From contig OY751496.1 in assembly GCA_963565915.1 (NCBI GenBank), positions 620,001 to 684,000 of the forward strand: 64,000 bases of DNA, written 5' to 3'. The notes under the pieces are model-generated. The model worked only from the letters and a program-made list of their open reading frames with translations. It was not told the DNA's origin and searched no databases. Shown in pieces: positions 42,834-55,100 of this stretch; the first letter of the stretch is position 1; every line of letters starts with the position of its first letter. A program made the position numbers and the translations under genes. Source of the DNA: Entoloma clypeatum (taxonomy: Eukaryota > Basidiomycota > Agaricomycetes > Agaricales > Entolomataceae).

Positions 42834-44985
42834 CAAGGTAGTAGTAAGTTCAAAACATTCCTATGCTTGAGCTGAACACTAATAACTCCCATCGGCCTCT
42901 AAAGAAGAATGCTCCCCAGCTTTCTAGGCTCATCAACCGGCACGAAGTATATTGTATTCTTAAGCCTACCATGGCGAGGCTGTTGGGCAACCTGTGACGA
43001 TTTTCTAAATTCTCTGGATCATTATACGTTGTAATGTATCTGTTTCATACTCAGGCTGCTGCCTACAGATCTTGTGCGAGGGGCAAGAAAAAGAAAATAT
43101 ATCCGTATGGACCCCGTTTCCAAGAGGAAAGCAGGAAAGGAATGTACAGTGAGCGTGAGAGATTCCACAGTTTCTCACAAGTTGCCTCCCTCGATCGCCA
43201 CGACCGTACCATCTCTGTCCGCATCACGATCCGTGTCAGGGTCACTGGCCACTTACCACTGGCTTCACCAACGAGATTCGCTTTGAATTGTGAGAGATCT
43301 ACAACGGATTTTTCACACTTTGACAGGTTGGTACAACGGGTAAAGTTCGGGAGAGACTTGAAAGAAGAAAAGGAAGCAAACACATCTAGCATCAATCAAG
43401 TTGTGTACAGTCACTATTCCCAAGATCGAACATTGACTCGGTGATGTATAAAGTTGATTTCGATACTGCAGGTTAAGCTGACACGAGGCCCGTACCTCCA
43501 GGAGGACTCAGTACGAGTGATCTCGTGCTTCCAGTACAAGTTCGACTCGCGCCTCCGAGTCCTGGCCCCTGTCACATATACACGCCCCTATTACATTGCC
43601 TCCTAGCCGAGCACACACCCTGAAAGTCCAGCTTCCTTCGTCGGAAGTATGGAGTCGCTATCACCAACAAACCCCCGGATAATAAAAACCCCCCCCCAAT
43701 TCGACCCGTAGGCCTCACATTGGGGAAACCTTGGAAATCCAACTTACTTTGACACTTCTCCGTGCAGGGTGAAGTATTGTATTCACTCATGCTAGTACCT
43801 GATGGTGGCGTGTGGTTTTAAGGGTACGGCCTGCTGATGACTCGGAGTAAGTCATGACCTTGGTCTCTGAGCACGACCGCTCCATTTTCCCTCCTTGAAG
43901 ACCCCACGGGCCCACTTAAAGTCTCGATACTGATCAAAATGCTAGGTGCTATTTTGACTCACAAAATCGCAACAACCACGGTATTGGACCATGTCTCTAA
44001 CACCCTATCTATTTCTGATCATCAACGTCGAGGACATTTTCGCATATGACAAACAGCCCCAAATTCACAAATCTTTCGATTGCATCAACGGCATCCGCAT
44101 GTACATCTACAAGGCTCACTTGCTCGGGTAATTTCCTCTCATCTGACTTGCTTGAAGTATATTCAAGATCACACAGGCTTCCATGGGTCCATGGGCGCGG
44201 AACGTCAGGCTCATGCCAATTTTACTATACTGAGGCATGTCGATGAGTTCTACAATCCTAATCCGTTCGGGAGTCCTTCGTGGTAAACCAAGCACCCGAG
44301 AAGTTCGTTAAGTCCACCAGGGTCCGCCCTTTGCGATCCGGCGTGCGTTTCAACTTGCCATTTTTGCATATGTCAAGGGCGGGTGTTGAACCCAACCTTC
44401 GCAGGCGGGGGGCCGTTCCATGGACAGATTGATTCCCCCATAGCCACCATTGTCGAAATTGGACAACGGATCCCAGGGACGAAATTATGGAACCTCTTCA
44501 AAAGGGGTTGGACTCTTGATCCCGTTGATTTCTTCCAAATGAGGGACGTCGTGATATGCATTCGCTCGAGTCCCATCCTGTCCGTCTTTGGTATGTGCAC
44601 CACTACAATTTGATTAAGATGGACAACGTGGGGCGCATTTATATTCAATTAGGAATGGCTTCTCCATCTGTCTTCAATTTCGAAGGACGAGTCGGCCTTG
44701 CGTTGCGACAGGCCGTGGTGTCCCAGTATTCTGATAATACATCTCCAAGAAATAGAGCAAGAACTAGTGATACAACGGGACTCGGAATACAAAGGAGGAG
44801 TGGACGAAGATGTCGAAAGAACGTGAAGAAGGTACAAGAATTGTCTAGCAATCCGACCAAATTGAAAACGGAGGAAAAAAAAACGAAAACTCAAGTGCCC
44901 CTCGATAACAACGGCTGTAGAATCCGATTGGTGCAATCGAAGGCGTATACCCACCGTCAGTCTCCTCATGTACCATGATAGCCCC
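42834..44985. other. no recognisable gene
   Basis: Several open frames of 60-140 codons exist on both strands (for example 43034-43444 and 44556-44978), but none shows a family, signal peptide or splice structure that I can support. Confidence 0.4.
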
Positions 44986-45914
44986 TTAATCCTTCCATCG
45001 GGCAACAGCGGTTTGCCTCACTGATGGGCGATCATCGCGGCGTGCAATGCCATTGTGTCCAGGATCTAGGACATCCTCGCGGCGTTGAAGATCCGCGTCG
45101 CCCTCACGTCGGGTGATAACGTTATATCTCACTGATGGATGTTCATCTCGACGTTGGGGGGCGGGGCCCTCGTATCCTTCCCGTCGGGTAACAATGTTTC
45201 CCCTCACCGATGGATGATCATCCCGGCGGGTGATACCGACATGCCTAGGATCTGTGGAGTCTTCGCGGCGTCGGAGATCCGCATCATCGTCCCGTCGTGT
45301 GACGACGTTGTACCTGTCAACTTTCCGGCGTTGTATGTCGCGGCGTGTGATGCCCGTGTGCCGGACGTCTTCGCGGCGTTCGAGTCTGTCATCGACCCGA
45401 CGTTGTATTGTGCCGCCTCTGTATCTCTTGTATGGTGCGGATGATGTGTCATTAGCCCGCCGATCTACAGTGGTGTACCGGTTGTCTCGGCTGGCGATGC
45501 GGTTATCTCTGTCGGTAATATCTTGTCCATCGTCGTGTTCGTGTGCAACATCCCGACGTTGTCCAGCGCCAAATCTTTCATCCTCCCTTCGAGCAATATT
45601 GCTGTACCCATCGAATCCATCGTCTCGCCGCCAGTCGGGAGAAGCGACGGCCCGTTGGGAAAGCTATGGCACGATTCTTTAGCGGGATGGCCGAAAGTCA
45701 GGTCAAGTGGACTCACCCCGTCGATGAGGCCGCGGGCCCCCTCGACGTCACGAGTTATTATGCCGCTTGCGGCAGGGACCTATTTCACCAGAAAACAAAT
45801 AAATAACGATTTCAACAACGGGCTCTGGTGTGGCACAGAGGGACTCACAATGGGTAACGCAAGCGCGGGACTCAATGCGGAAGTAAGAACGACGAGGAGC
45901 CTTGAGAAATGCAT
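44986..45914 (-). CDS. secreted repeat protein with dibasic RR sites (candidate Kex2-processed precursor)
   Basis: complement(join(44986..45663, 45717..45779, 45849..45914)); introns of 53 and 69 nt, both phase 0; 268 residues. Exon 1 is a signal peptide (MHFSRLLVVLTSALSPALAL). Exon 3 is an imperfect repeat protein, strongly Arg/Asp/Glu-rich. Units such as HPSVRYNVITRR, EGDADLQRR and EDVLDPGHNGIARR recur three to four times, and nearly every unit ends in RR (about 15 sites). Late-Golgi Kex2 protease cleaves after KR/RR, so the layout is that of a precursor releasing several related peptides. Fungal Kex2-processed precursors include the ustiloxin precursor and U. maydis Rep1. Peptide function is unknown. 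It could instead be a charged structural secreted protein. Confidence 0.65.
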
Positions 45915-46775
45915 ATTGGAAGGTGGGTTGAAGTGTTGATGAAAGAAGGAGGGGGGGAAGGGCGAAGAAGAGTGTCACCGGGACGAAAGAGTGAGCGGGG
46001 GAAGATCGACCAGAGCTTGGGTGTTTTTATAAGGGGAAACCACAAAAGGCGGGCCGTTCATCGCGCCTCTCTTGCGTCTGGGGAAGGGTGGTTGGTATCC
46101 AAGTTCAAGGACGCGATTAAGATAAGAATGGTCGTTGTCTGATGTTCTGCATGTCTATATTGAGATGGAGGAAACTGGTGGATACTTACCAGGTCGACTT
46201 CTTGCAGGACCGTGTCCAACGGTCCCCGTTTTTCTTGGACTGGCTTTGATGAAAATTCTGCGCTCGGAATTTGCTAACGTCGCCTAGAATTCCATTGCAT
46301 GGCCGTTTATGCTGCAGCACAAAGTGGGGGGGGGGGATATCCGTTCATCTCGGCCACCGATGGATCGTGGTGGCGCAGTCGGTATTTTTGGCCCACTGCC
46401 GCATGAGTGATCAGCGTTCACAGGGAGTTATTCTTGCTCTTTTTGTTGTAGGACGATGTAGGACGCCACTCAAAGGCTTATAACCTTTCTAAGCTGGCTG
46501 AAACTTGATGAATTGGAAGAGAGTGGGGTACCGTAACAATAGCTTCGTCTCATGACTGCGTCGGGTCACCGGTTGTTGCTGGATCCCAATTCGAGTTCAT
46601 TTGCAGATCTAGAAATGGAAAGAGATCGATTGCAAATCTACTAGACGGGGAGACGATGGGGATGGCGGCGGCGGCCACTATCGAATTGGCGGGGACATGA
46701 TGGAGTTTGTTCTACACAGGCATGTAGGGCTTTTTGTTTCCAAGCGATTTCGAAAAAAATGTTCGACACTCGTCA
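45915..46775. other. divergent spacer, no gene
   Basis: Lies between the secreted repeat gene (minus) and UTP7 (plus), and should hold both promoters. A G run at 46324-46335. No supported coding sequence. Confidence 0.45.
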
Positions 46776-49000
46776 ATGCCACGTGACTTGGGACACATCG
46801 TTGACACCGTCATGGACGTCCTCATCGCAAAGGCAGACGCCATCAAGCCTCTGAAGAACAAAAAACGAAAAGCTCCCGCCAGCTCTAAACACGATGCCTC
46901 AGCCGACAGAACGCTGCACTCCGTCGCAAAGCACACCTCCGTCCCCAAGTCCTTCTCCAGGCTCCCCGATGCGCCCGCGACGTACACGCACATCGCGAGC
47001 AAGAAGCTGCGCGCGGAGCTGAACCGGCATACGGCGCAGAGCAGCCGTGCGAAAGCCCTCCTGGAGGATGCGGAGATGCTGCTGATGGACGAGGCGGGGA
47101 CAATGGACGTGGAGGGGGAGATGGAGAGGACGTGGAGGGTGGGCCAGGAGGAGATCGTGCAAGGAGCAGGGCAGGAAGCTGCCAAGGGGAGGAGGGAGTG
47201 GAAGTTGGATGGGGGCCCGTATAGGTCGCGGTATACGAGGAATGGAAGGTACTGTGAGATTCAACTCGTTTTTCGCTTTTTTCCCCTCATAGTCTGGTAG
47301 ACATCTTGCTATTGCGGGACGGAACGGACATGTTGCGACCTTTGACTGGGTGACTGGGACGCTGCATTCTGAGTTGCAGCTCCAGGAAACGTGTAGAGAT
47401 ATCACGTATGGCCCCGAAACTTTACCTTTCAGAGTCAATCTAACGCAGACCTATACCAGATTTCTCCAGGACCAGTCATTCTACGCTGTCGCACAGAAAA
47501 AATATGTTTTCATTTATGACAGAGATGGTGTCGAGGTGCACTGTCTAAAAGCCCACATCGAACCCACCCGCCTCGAGTTCCTGCCATACCACTGGCTCCT
47601 CGCCAGCGTCGTAAGATGACTCGCCACTCCCCCCTTCATATCTGTGGCTGATACACCCACCTCAGGGCAACGCCGGCTACCTCAAATACCAAGACACCTC
47701 GACCGGCCAGCTCCTCTGCGAACACCGGACCAAGCTCGGCGCTTGCACAACCATGGCCCAGAATGTACACAACGCCGTCATCCACCTCGGGCACCAGAAC
47801 GGGTGCGTCACGCTCTGGACGCCGAACCTCCCGCACCCCGCTGTGCAGCTCCTTGCGCACCTGGGCCCGGTGGTGAGCGTCAGTGTGGACCCAAGCCAGG
47901 GCGGGCGGTACATGGCGACGGCGGGGAGGGACGGCACGGTCAAGGTATGGGACTGCCGGAATTGGAAAGGCGCGGTGAGGGACTGGAATGTGCGGAGTGC
48001 GGGGGATGTGGACCTGGAGTGGAGTGCGAGGGGCGCGTTGGCGGTTGCGAATGGGGGGTGTGTCAATGTAAGGAACGGTTTTTGGACTTGGATCTCGTGC
48101 TAACTCCCCTCACTTGCGGTGTAGGTGTATACGAGACCGTCGATACATACGCCGATGGTGACGAAGGCTCCACCGCCGTTGTATTTGACGCATCCAGTTA
48201 CGCATCGGCCGCTTACGTCTGTGAGGTTTGCGCCGTTTCAGGATGTGTTGACGATTGGGCATGCTGCGGGCCTGTCGAGTATCCTTGTTCCTGGTGCTGG
48301 AGAGCCGAACTATGATAGTGCGGAGGCGGATCCGTTTGAGAATAAGAACGCCAGGAGGGAGAAGGAGGTCAAGGCTCTTTTGGACAAGGTTTGACCTGCG
48401 TTTTATGCTTTCGTTTGCTCGATACTGATACCATGCTTGCGTAGATTCAACCAGATATGATTACCATTGATCCGGAATTCGTCGGCTCTCTCGCTCCGCC
48501 GTCTAAGCTCACGACAGAGACGACCTTTGATGGAAAACCGTCAAAGGAGATACCATATGCGCGGCTGCCCCGCATGGAGCGGCTGAAGGTCTCTGGGAAG
48601 GCGGATGAGACGGAGGTCATCAGTGAAGATGATGATGCTGTTGACAGCACCGGGAAGAAGCTGACGAAGGAGGAGAAGGAGCGGAAAAAACAGCGTGGAA
48701 AAGGGAAGAGTCTCAAGAGGTTGGTGTTCAATCCCGCGTCTCCGTTTCTTTTCGTTTTCTGAAGGGGGGATTTCAGATACCTACGCAAACAACGCAAAAA
48801 TGTTATTGACCCCAGGGCGGTATGTATCCGCTGTCATTCAACGGTATGTATGCTCATGGCTGAATCCTTGTAATTAGGTTGCTATACGGGCGAAAATGGA
48901 GAAGCAGAGAGCACTGAAGTTGAAGGTGAAGTTGGGGAAGAATGGTGAAGTTGAAGTGCGGAAACCTTCAGCTTTGGATAGATTCAAACAACCTCCATAG
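46776..49000 (+). CDS. UTP7: U3 snoRNP-associated protein Utp7 (BING4/WDR46 family)
   Basis: Seven exons (46776-47248, 47301-47610, 47666-48067, 48125-48388, 48445-48719, 48777-48819, 48878-49000), 629 residues. Utp7 is a WD-repeat component of the small-subunit processome, needed for early 18S pre-rRNA processing in the nucleolus. The N-terminus has the family helical region (YTHIASKKLRAELNRHTAQS). It is followed by WD-type blades (HLAIAGRNGHVATFDWVTG, GGRYMATAGRDGTVKVWDCR) and the conserved BING4 C-terminal segment (PFQDVLTIGHAAGLSSILVP, GAGEPNYDSAEADPFENKN). The tail is basic, with KEEKERKKQRGKGKSLKRY. ATG 46776 is the first in frame; 46812 is an alternative start. The stop is 105 bp from the BRR2 start on the same strand. 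Confidence 0.92.
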
Positions 49001-49105
49001 TTTTATGTACAATTAACTTCTGGTACCGTGCTTACATAAGCCCATCTATATATATTTTTCAGTTTGTTCAAGTTTCGCAGGCCATCCTTCTCGTCTCCCT
49101 CCATC
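49001..49105 (+). promoter_or_regulatory. short UTP7-BRR2 intergenic region with TATA-like tract
   Basis: Only 105 bp separate the two genes. It contains ctatatatatttttcag at about 49046-49062, about 50 bp before the BRR2 ATG. This must hold the BRR2 core promoter unless its 5' UTR overlaps UTP7. Confidence 0.4.
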
Positions 49106-52100
49106 ATGTCCGGTAAAGCTGACCTATCAGGATACAACTACAGTGCCATCTCGTCACTGGTCCTGACCGCCGACAGGTCGGTTCTACCCCGTCGAGACAA
49201 GGAACCTGATGGCGCCCCAACTTCACTTGCTGGCCGCATCGACCCCCACGAGATGGGCTCGCGTGTCATACGCCAGGCGCCAAAAGACCTCGACAAGAAG
49301 AAGCAAAAGGCTGCTGAACGGCAGGATGCCTCTGAGAAGCCGGCAGGGCCGAAACGGCGGGCAGCGGAGGCTACGGGGTTCGCGTACGCGGACATCATTG
49401 AGGCGACTCAGGATGTCGAGGGGCTGACGTACCGCCCGCGTACGGCCGAGACGAGGGAGGTGTACGAGCTCATTCTGTCGTCTGTGCACACCGCGCTCGG
49501 AGACCAGGCACAGGATATCGTGCGGAGCGCGGCGGACACGGTGCTGGAGACGTTGAAAAACGAGAATCTGAAGGATTTCGACAAGAAGAAGGAGGCGGAG
49601 GAGGTGTTAGGGCCGATATCGAGCGAGGCCTTCTCGCAGTTGATCAGCCTGGCGAAGAAGGTCACGGATTATGGGGCGGAGGATGAGACGATGGCGGACC
49701 CGGATATGGAGAAGAAGGAGGCGGAGATCGATGAGGAGGCTGGTGTTGCGGTTCTTTTTGATGATGAGGAGCAGGAGGAAGAGGAAGAAGAAGGGTTTGA
49801 GATCCGTGACGAGTCGGACGACGAAGAGGAGGGTGAGGAGGAGCCAGCTCCTCTTGGGGAGGACGAGGCGGCTGAGGACGAGATTGTCATTGGTGGCGAG
49901 GCCTCGCGAGCGAAGAAAGCCAAGACGGACCAGGACATTGTCTCGCCACACTCTATCGACGCCTTCTGGGTCCAACGACAAATAGCAGAGATATACACTG
50001 ACCCCGTCACCGCCGCCGACAAAGCTGCTTCCGTCCTCAGTATCCTCGGCTCCGAGTCCAGTCTTCGTGACTGTGAAAACCAGCTTATGGAGCTCTTTGA
50101 CTATCAGAGCTTCCACATGACCACGAAGTTCCTCAAAAACCGCGACGTCATTGTCTGGTGTACCAAGCTCATGCGCAGTGACGCAGACGAGCGCGTCAAC
50201 GTCGAGGTCGCGATGCGTGAAAAGGGCGTAGGTTGGATTTTGCGCGAGCTGGCCGGTGATCGTCAGGCAAAGGCGAAAACCGACGATGCCATGGACGTGG
50301 ACCAGAAATCGGAGGTGCCAAAGACCGCTACGCTGGCTCCTGGCTCCACCGTGCAGCCGAAGAGGACGGTCGACCTGGAGAGCATGGCGTTCAGCCAGGG
50401 TGGTCATCTGATGACGAACAAGAAGTGCAAGTTGCCTGATGGGTCGTTCAAACGCGCGAAGAAAGGGTATGAAGAGATCCACGTGCCTGCGCCGAAGCAG
50501 AAGCCTGTGGTGGAGGGAGAGTTTGTGCCCGTGACTGCGCTACCGGCGTGGGCCCGAGCTGCGTTTACGGTACCGAAGCTGAACAGGGTGCAGAGCAAGT
50601 TGTTCCCCGTTGCGTTTGGTACGGATGAGCCTATTCTTCTTTGTGCCCCTACCGGTGCTGGAAAAGTCAGATTCATTTTGGTCCTTATCAGATCTTATTT
50701 TGACAATTTGCTTGCTTTATAGACGAATGTCGCGATGCTCACGATCCTCAGCGAAGTGGCCAAACACCGTGACGAGGAGACAGGCACATTCGACCTTGAC
50801 TCGTTCAAGATCGTCTACGTCGCTCCTATGAAGGCCCTCGTTCAAGAGATGGTCGGCAACTTCACTGCCCGCCTGAAGGACTATGGCATCAAGGTCGGGG
50901 AGCTGACGGGTGACTCTCAAATGACGAAACAACAAATCTCCGAGACACAAATTATCGTCACTACTCCGGAGAAATGGGATGTCATCACGCGCAAGAGTAC
51001 CGACACTAGCTATACCAACCTCGTCCGACTCATCATTATCGATGAAATCCATCTCCTCCATGACGAACGGGGCCCTGTGCTTGAGAGCGTCATTGCCAGG
51101 ACAATCAGGCGGATGGAGCAGACCAATGAGTATGTTCGTCTCATTGGTCTGTCTGCTACATTGCCGAACTACCAGGACGTGGCGACCTTCCTGCGCGTGG
51201 ACGAGTCCAAGGGGCTTTTCTACTTCGATGCCTCCTACAGGCCGTGCGGGCTGCAACAGCAGTTCATCGGTGTCACGGAGAAAAAGGCGATCAAGCGGTA
51301 CCAGATCACGAACGAGGTGTGCTACGAGAAGGTGCTCGACCAGGCGGGCAAGAACCAGACGTTGGTGTTCGTGCACTCGCGCAAGGAGACGGCGAAGACG
51401 GCGAAGTTCCTGCGTGACATGGCGATCGAGAAGGAGACGATCACGCAGTTTGTCAAGGCCGAGGGCGCGGTGCGCGAGATCCTGACGGAGGAGGCGGGGA
51501 ACGCCAAGGATGCGAATTTACGGGACTTGCTGCCGTTTGGGTTTGGGATCCATCATGCGGGGATGAGCAGGGAGGATCGTGCGCTCGTGGAGGAGCTGTT
51601 TGCGGATGGGTCGCTGCAGGTGCTGGTGTGCACGGCGACGCTGGCGTGGGGTGTGAATCTCCCTGCGCATACGGTCATCATCAAGGGGACGCAGATATAC
51701 AACCCGGAGAAGGGAAAGTGGGTGGAGCTGTCGTCGCAGGACGTGCTGCAGATGCTGGGGAGGGCTGGACGCCCGCAGTATGACACGTTTGGAGAGGGAA
51801 TCATCCTCACCAACCATTCGGAGCTGCAGTATTATCTGAGCTTGCTCAATCAGCAGTTGCCGATCGAGTCGCAGTTTGTGTCGAAGCTGGCGGATAATCT
51901 GAATGCGGAGATCGTCCTTGGGACGATCAGGAATCGGGACGAGGCTGTGCAGTGGCTGGGGTACACGTATCTGTAAGTCAAAGGTCTTCCCTCCTGGTCG
52001 ACGGTGACTGATCTACGTGATAAGGTATGTGCGCATGCTCAAGTCGCCCGGTTTATATGGCGTTGGTGTTGACTATCAAGAGGACGACATGGGTCTGATC

Positions 52101-55100
52101 CAGAAGCGAGCCGACATCGTCCACTCTGCTGCGGTTCTCCTTGAAAAGTGCCAGCTTATCAAATACGAGCGGTCGACGGGCCGGTTCCAGAGTTTGGAGC
52201 TTGGACGGATTGCGTCGCATTATTATGTGACGTATAATTCGATGATGGTGTACAATCAGCACCTGCGGCCGACGATGTCGATGTTGGAGTTGTTCCGGGT
52301 GTTTGCGTTGTCAAATGAGTTTAAACTTTTGCCAGTATGTCTTGTCCTTGTGTTCTTGTGGATGTGTTTTGCTGATTTCTATTCTTGCGGCTAGGTTCGT
52401 CAAGAAGTATGTGGTTTCGTATCCGAGGGTATTGGGTTTGATCTGATCTGATCTTGGACTTTGCTTTTAGGAAAAGCTTGAACTTGGGAAACTGCTTGAG
52501 CGTGTGCCGATACCTGTGAAAGAGAGTGTGGAAGAGCCGGCTGCTAAGATCAATGTTCTTCTGCAGGCCTACATCTCGCAGCTCAAGCTGGACGGTAAAA
52601 GCTTCCTCATCTTCGCCTTCCGGATTTATCTTACTTTGTATTTTAGGTTTCGTTCTCGTCGCCGACATGGTCTTCGTGCAACAGTCTGCTGGGCGGTAAG
52701 CTGCTATTCCTCTTTCTCCTATCCACATTCCGATACAGACATCTTATAGCATTCTCCGTGCCATATTCGAGATATGTTTGAAGCGTGGTTGGGCCGTTCC
52801 GGCTAAGGCGGCGCTTGATCTCTGCAAAATGGTTGAGAAGCGAATGTATGCGCCATGCTTTGTGCTTTACGAGGATGCAACTGATCATTGTTTAGGTGGG
52901 GTTCTATGACACCTTTGCGTCAATTCAAGGGTGTTCCGGCGGAAGTTATTCGCAAGGCGGAAGGAAAGCAATTCGTGAGTTGGGCTTTGTGACTTCCTTT
53001 TCTTTTGCTGTATTGATGTTATCAAAAAACTAGCCCTGGTACCGATATTTTGACCTGGTAAGTCTGGCCCCACCCCGTGCCAAAATTTGTTGGCTGATGT
53101 CATATCCAAGTCACCACCGGAAATAGGTGAACTTATTGGTATTCCCAATGCCGGACGTCTCGTCCATCGCCTTGTCCATAACTTTCCCAAGCTCCAGTAT
53201 GTGACACTTATCATGATGTTGGGATCTCCGTGCTCACTTGTGTCCTCCCAGATTACAAGCACAGGTGCAACCCATCACTCGCTCGCTCCTCCGCATCGAC
53301 TTGTCCATCGTACCTGACTTCCGGTGGGATGAAAAGGTTCACAGCGGGGCGGAAACTTTCCTTATTATCGTTGAGGATGTCGATGGCGAGGTCATCCTTT
53401 TCCACGATTCCTTCATTCTTCGGCAACGTTATGCAGAGGATGAGCACAACGTCTCGCTCGCGGTGCCTATGTTCGAACCGGTTCCTCCCAACTACTATAT
53501 CTCTATCATCTCGGATCGTTGGTTGCATGCCGAGACGCGCCTGCCCATCTCATTCAAGCACCTCATCCTTCCCGAGAAGTTCCCACCTCCCACCCCGTTG
53601 CTTGAATTGCAGGCTCTGCCTCTTTCGGCTCTGCATAACAAGGAATTCGAGCAGATATATTCCTCGACGATACAGACCTTCAACAAGATACAGACGCAGG
53701 TTTTCCAGGCCTTGTATACATCGGATGAAAACGTGTTCATTGGTGCGCCTACTGGAAGCGGGAAGACTATATGCGCCGAGTTTGCTTTGCTACGCCTGTG
53801 GAGCAAGCGTGAGCAACCGCGGGCTGTGTGCATCGAGCCGTATCAGGAGATGGTGGATCAGCGGGTGGCGGAGTGGAGGGCCAAGTTTTCTAAACTGCAA
53901 GGGGGAAAAGAGATTGTTAGTTTGACAGGGGAGACAAGTGCGGATCTTCGTCTTCTGGAGAAGGGGGATGTTATCGTTTGCACGCCCACACAGGTGTGTA
54001 ACTCTTGTTTCTACTTTTGACGTTTCTCTGACAGGTTGTATGATAGTGGGATGTTATCTCACGCCGATGGCGCCAACGGAAGAACGTCCAAAATATCGGC
54101 CTGCTAATCGCTGATGAAGTCCAACTCGTTGGCGGAGAGGTTGGGCCTACGTACGAGGTGGTCATTTCGAGAACGCGCTACGTCTCTGCGCAGACTGAGA
54201 TCAAAACGCGCATCGTTGCCTGTGGTGTTTCTCTTGCCAATGCCCGGGATCTTGGCGAATGGATGGGCGCCCCTTCTCATGCCATCTTCAACTTTTCTCC
54301 CAGGTTTGTGGTGAAGGTCTTCATCCATTTCTTTTATTGACTTTGATTTCGCAGCGCTCGTCCCTTGGACATGGACATACACTTGCAGTCATTTACCATC
54401 GCACATTTCCCTTCTTTGATGATTGCCATGTCGAAGCCGGCTTATCTAGCCATCGTGGAATATTCGCCGACAAAACCTGTCCTCGTCTTCGTCCCATCCC
54501 GTCGACAATGTCGGCTCACTGTGGACGACCTCCTCACCCATTGTTCTGCCGATGATAAGCCGGATCGGTTCTTGAACGTTGAATTGGAAGATCTGCAACC
54601 GCACCTTGACCATATCCGTGATCCCGGGTTGGTCGAGACTCTCAAGCATGGCATTGGATATTACCATGAGGCGCTGGACAAGCAGGATAAGCGGATCGTG
54701 CAGCGTTTATTCGAATCAGGAGCAATCCAGGTTTTGGTAGCCTCCAAGGTGCGTTAACTTCCTCTTTATCTTCCTGACTAGTTATCTGATCCTTTTTCGT
54801 CTAGGATACGGCGTGGAGTCTCCCCGTCGCCAGTTACATGGTGATCATAATGGGTGTCCAATATTACGAGGGCAAGGAGCATCGATACGTCGACTATCCT
54901 GTCATGGACGTTCTGCAGATGATGGGTCGCGCATGTCGGCCAACAGAAGATGAACGGAGCCGATGCGTGCTCATGTGCCAGCAGACACGCAAGGACTTTT
55001 ATAAGAAGTTCTTGGCGGAAGGTCTCCCCATCGAATCGCATCTCCCAACGCATCTTCTGCATGACTACTTCCTCGCCGAGATTGCAGTCAAGACCATTGA

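Noticed and set aside
43034..43444. 136-codon plus-strand frame (and a 110-codon minus frame)
   Set aside because: No signal, domain, splice structure or homology that I can recognise; chance length is plausible.
44556..44978. 140-codon frame upstream of the repeat precursor
   Set aside because: Lysine-rich low-complexity tail and no supporting evidence; convergent with the real gene.
45204..45682. Several overlapping 80-150-codon frames over the dibasic repeat region
   Set aside because: They are other frames of the same internal repeats; only the RR-containing minus frame joins to a signal exon in phase.
50979..51485. Arg-rich plus-strand frame inside BRR2
   Set aside because: Out-of-frame shadow of the helicase exon.
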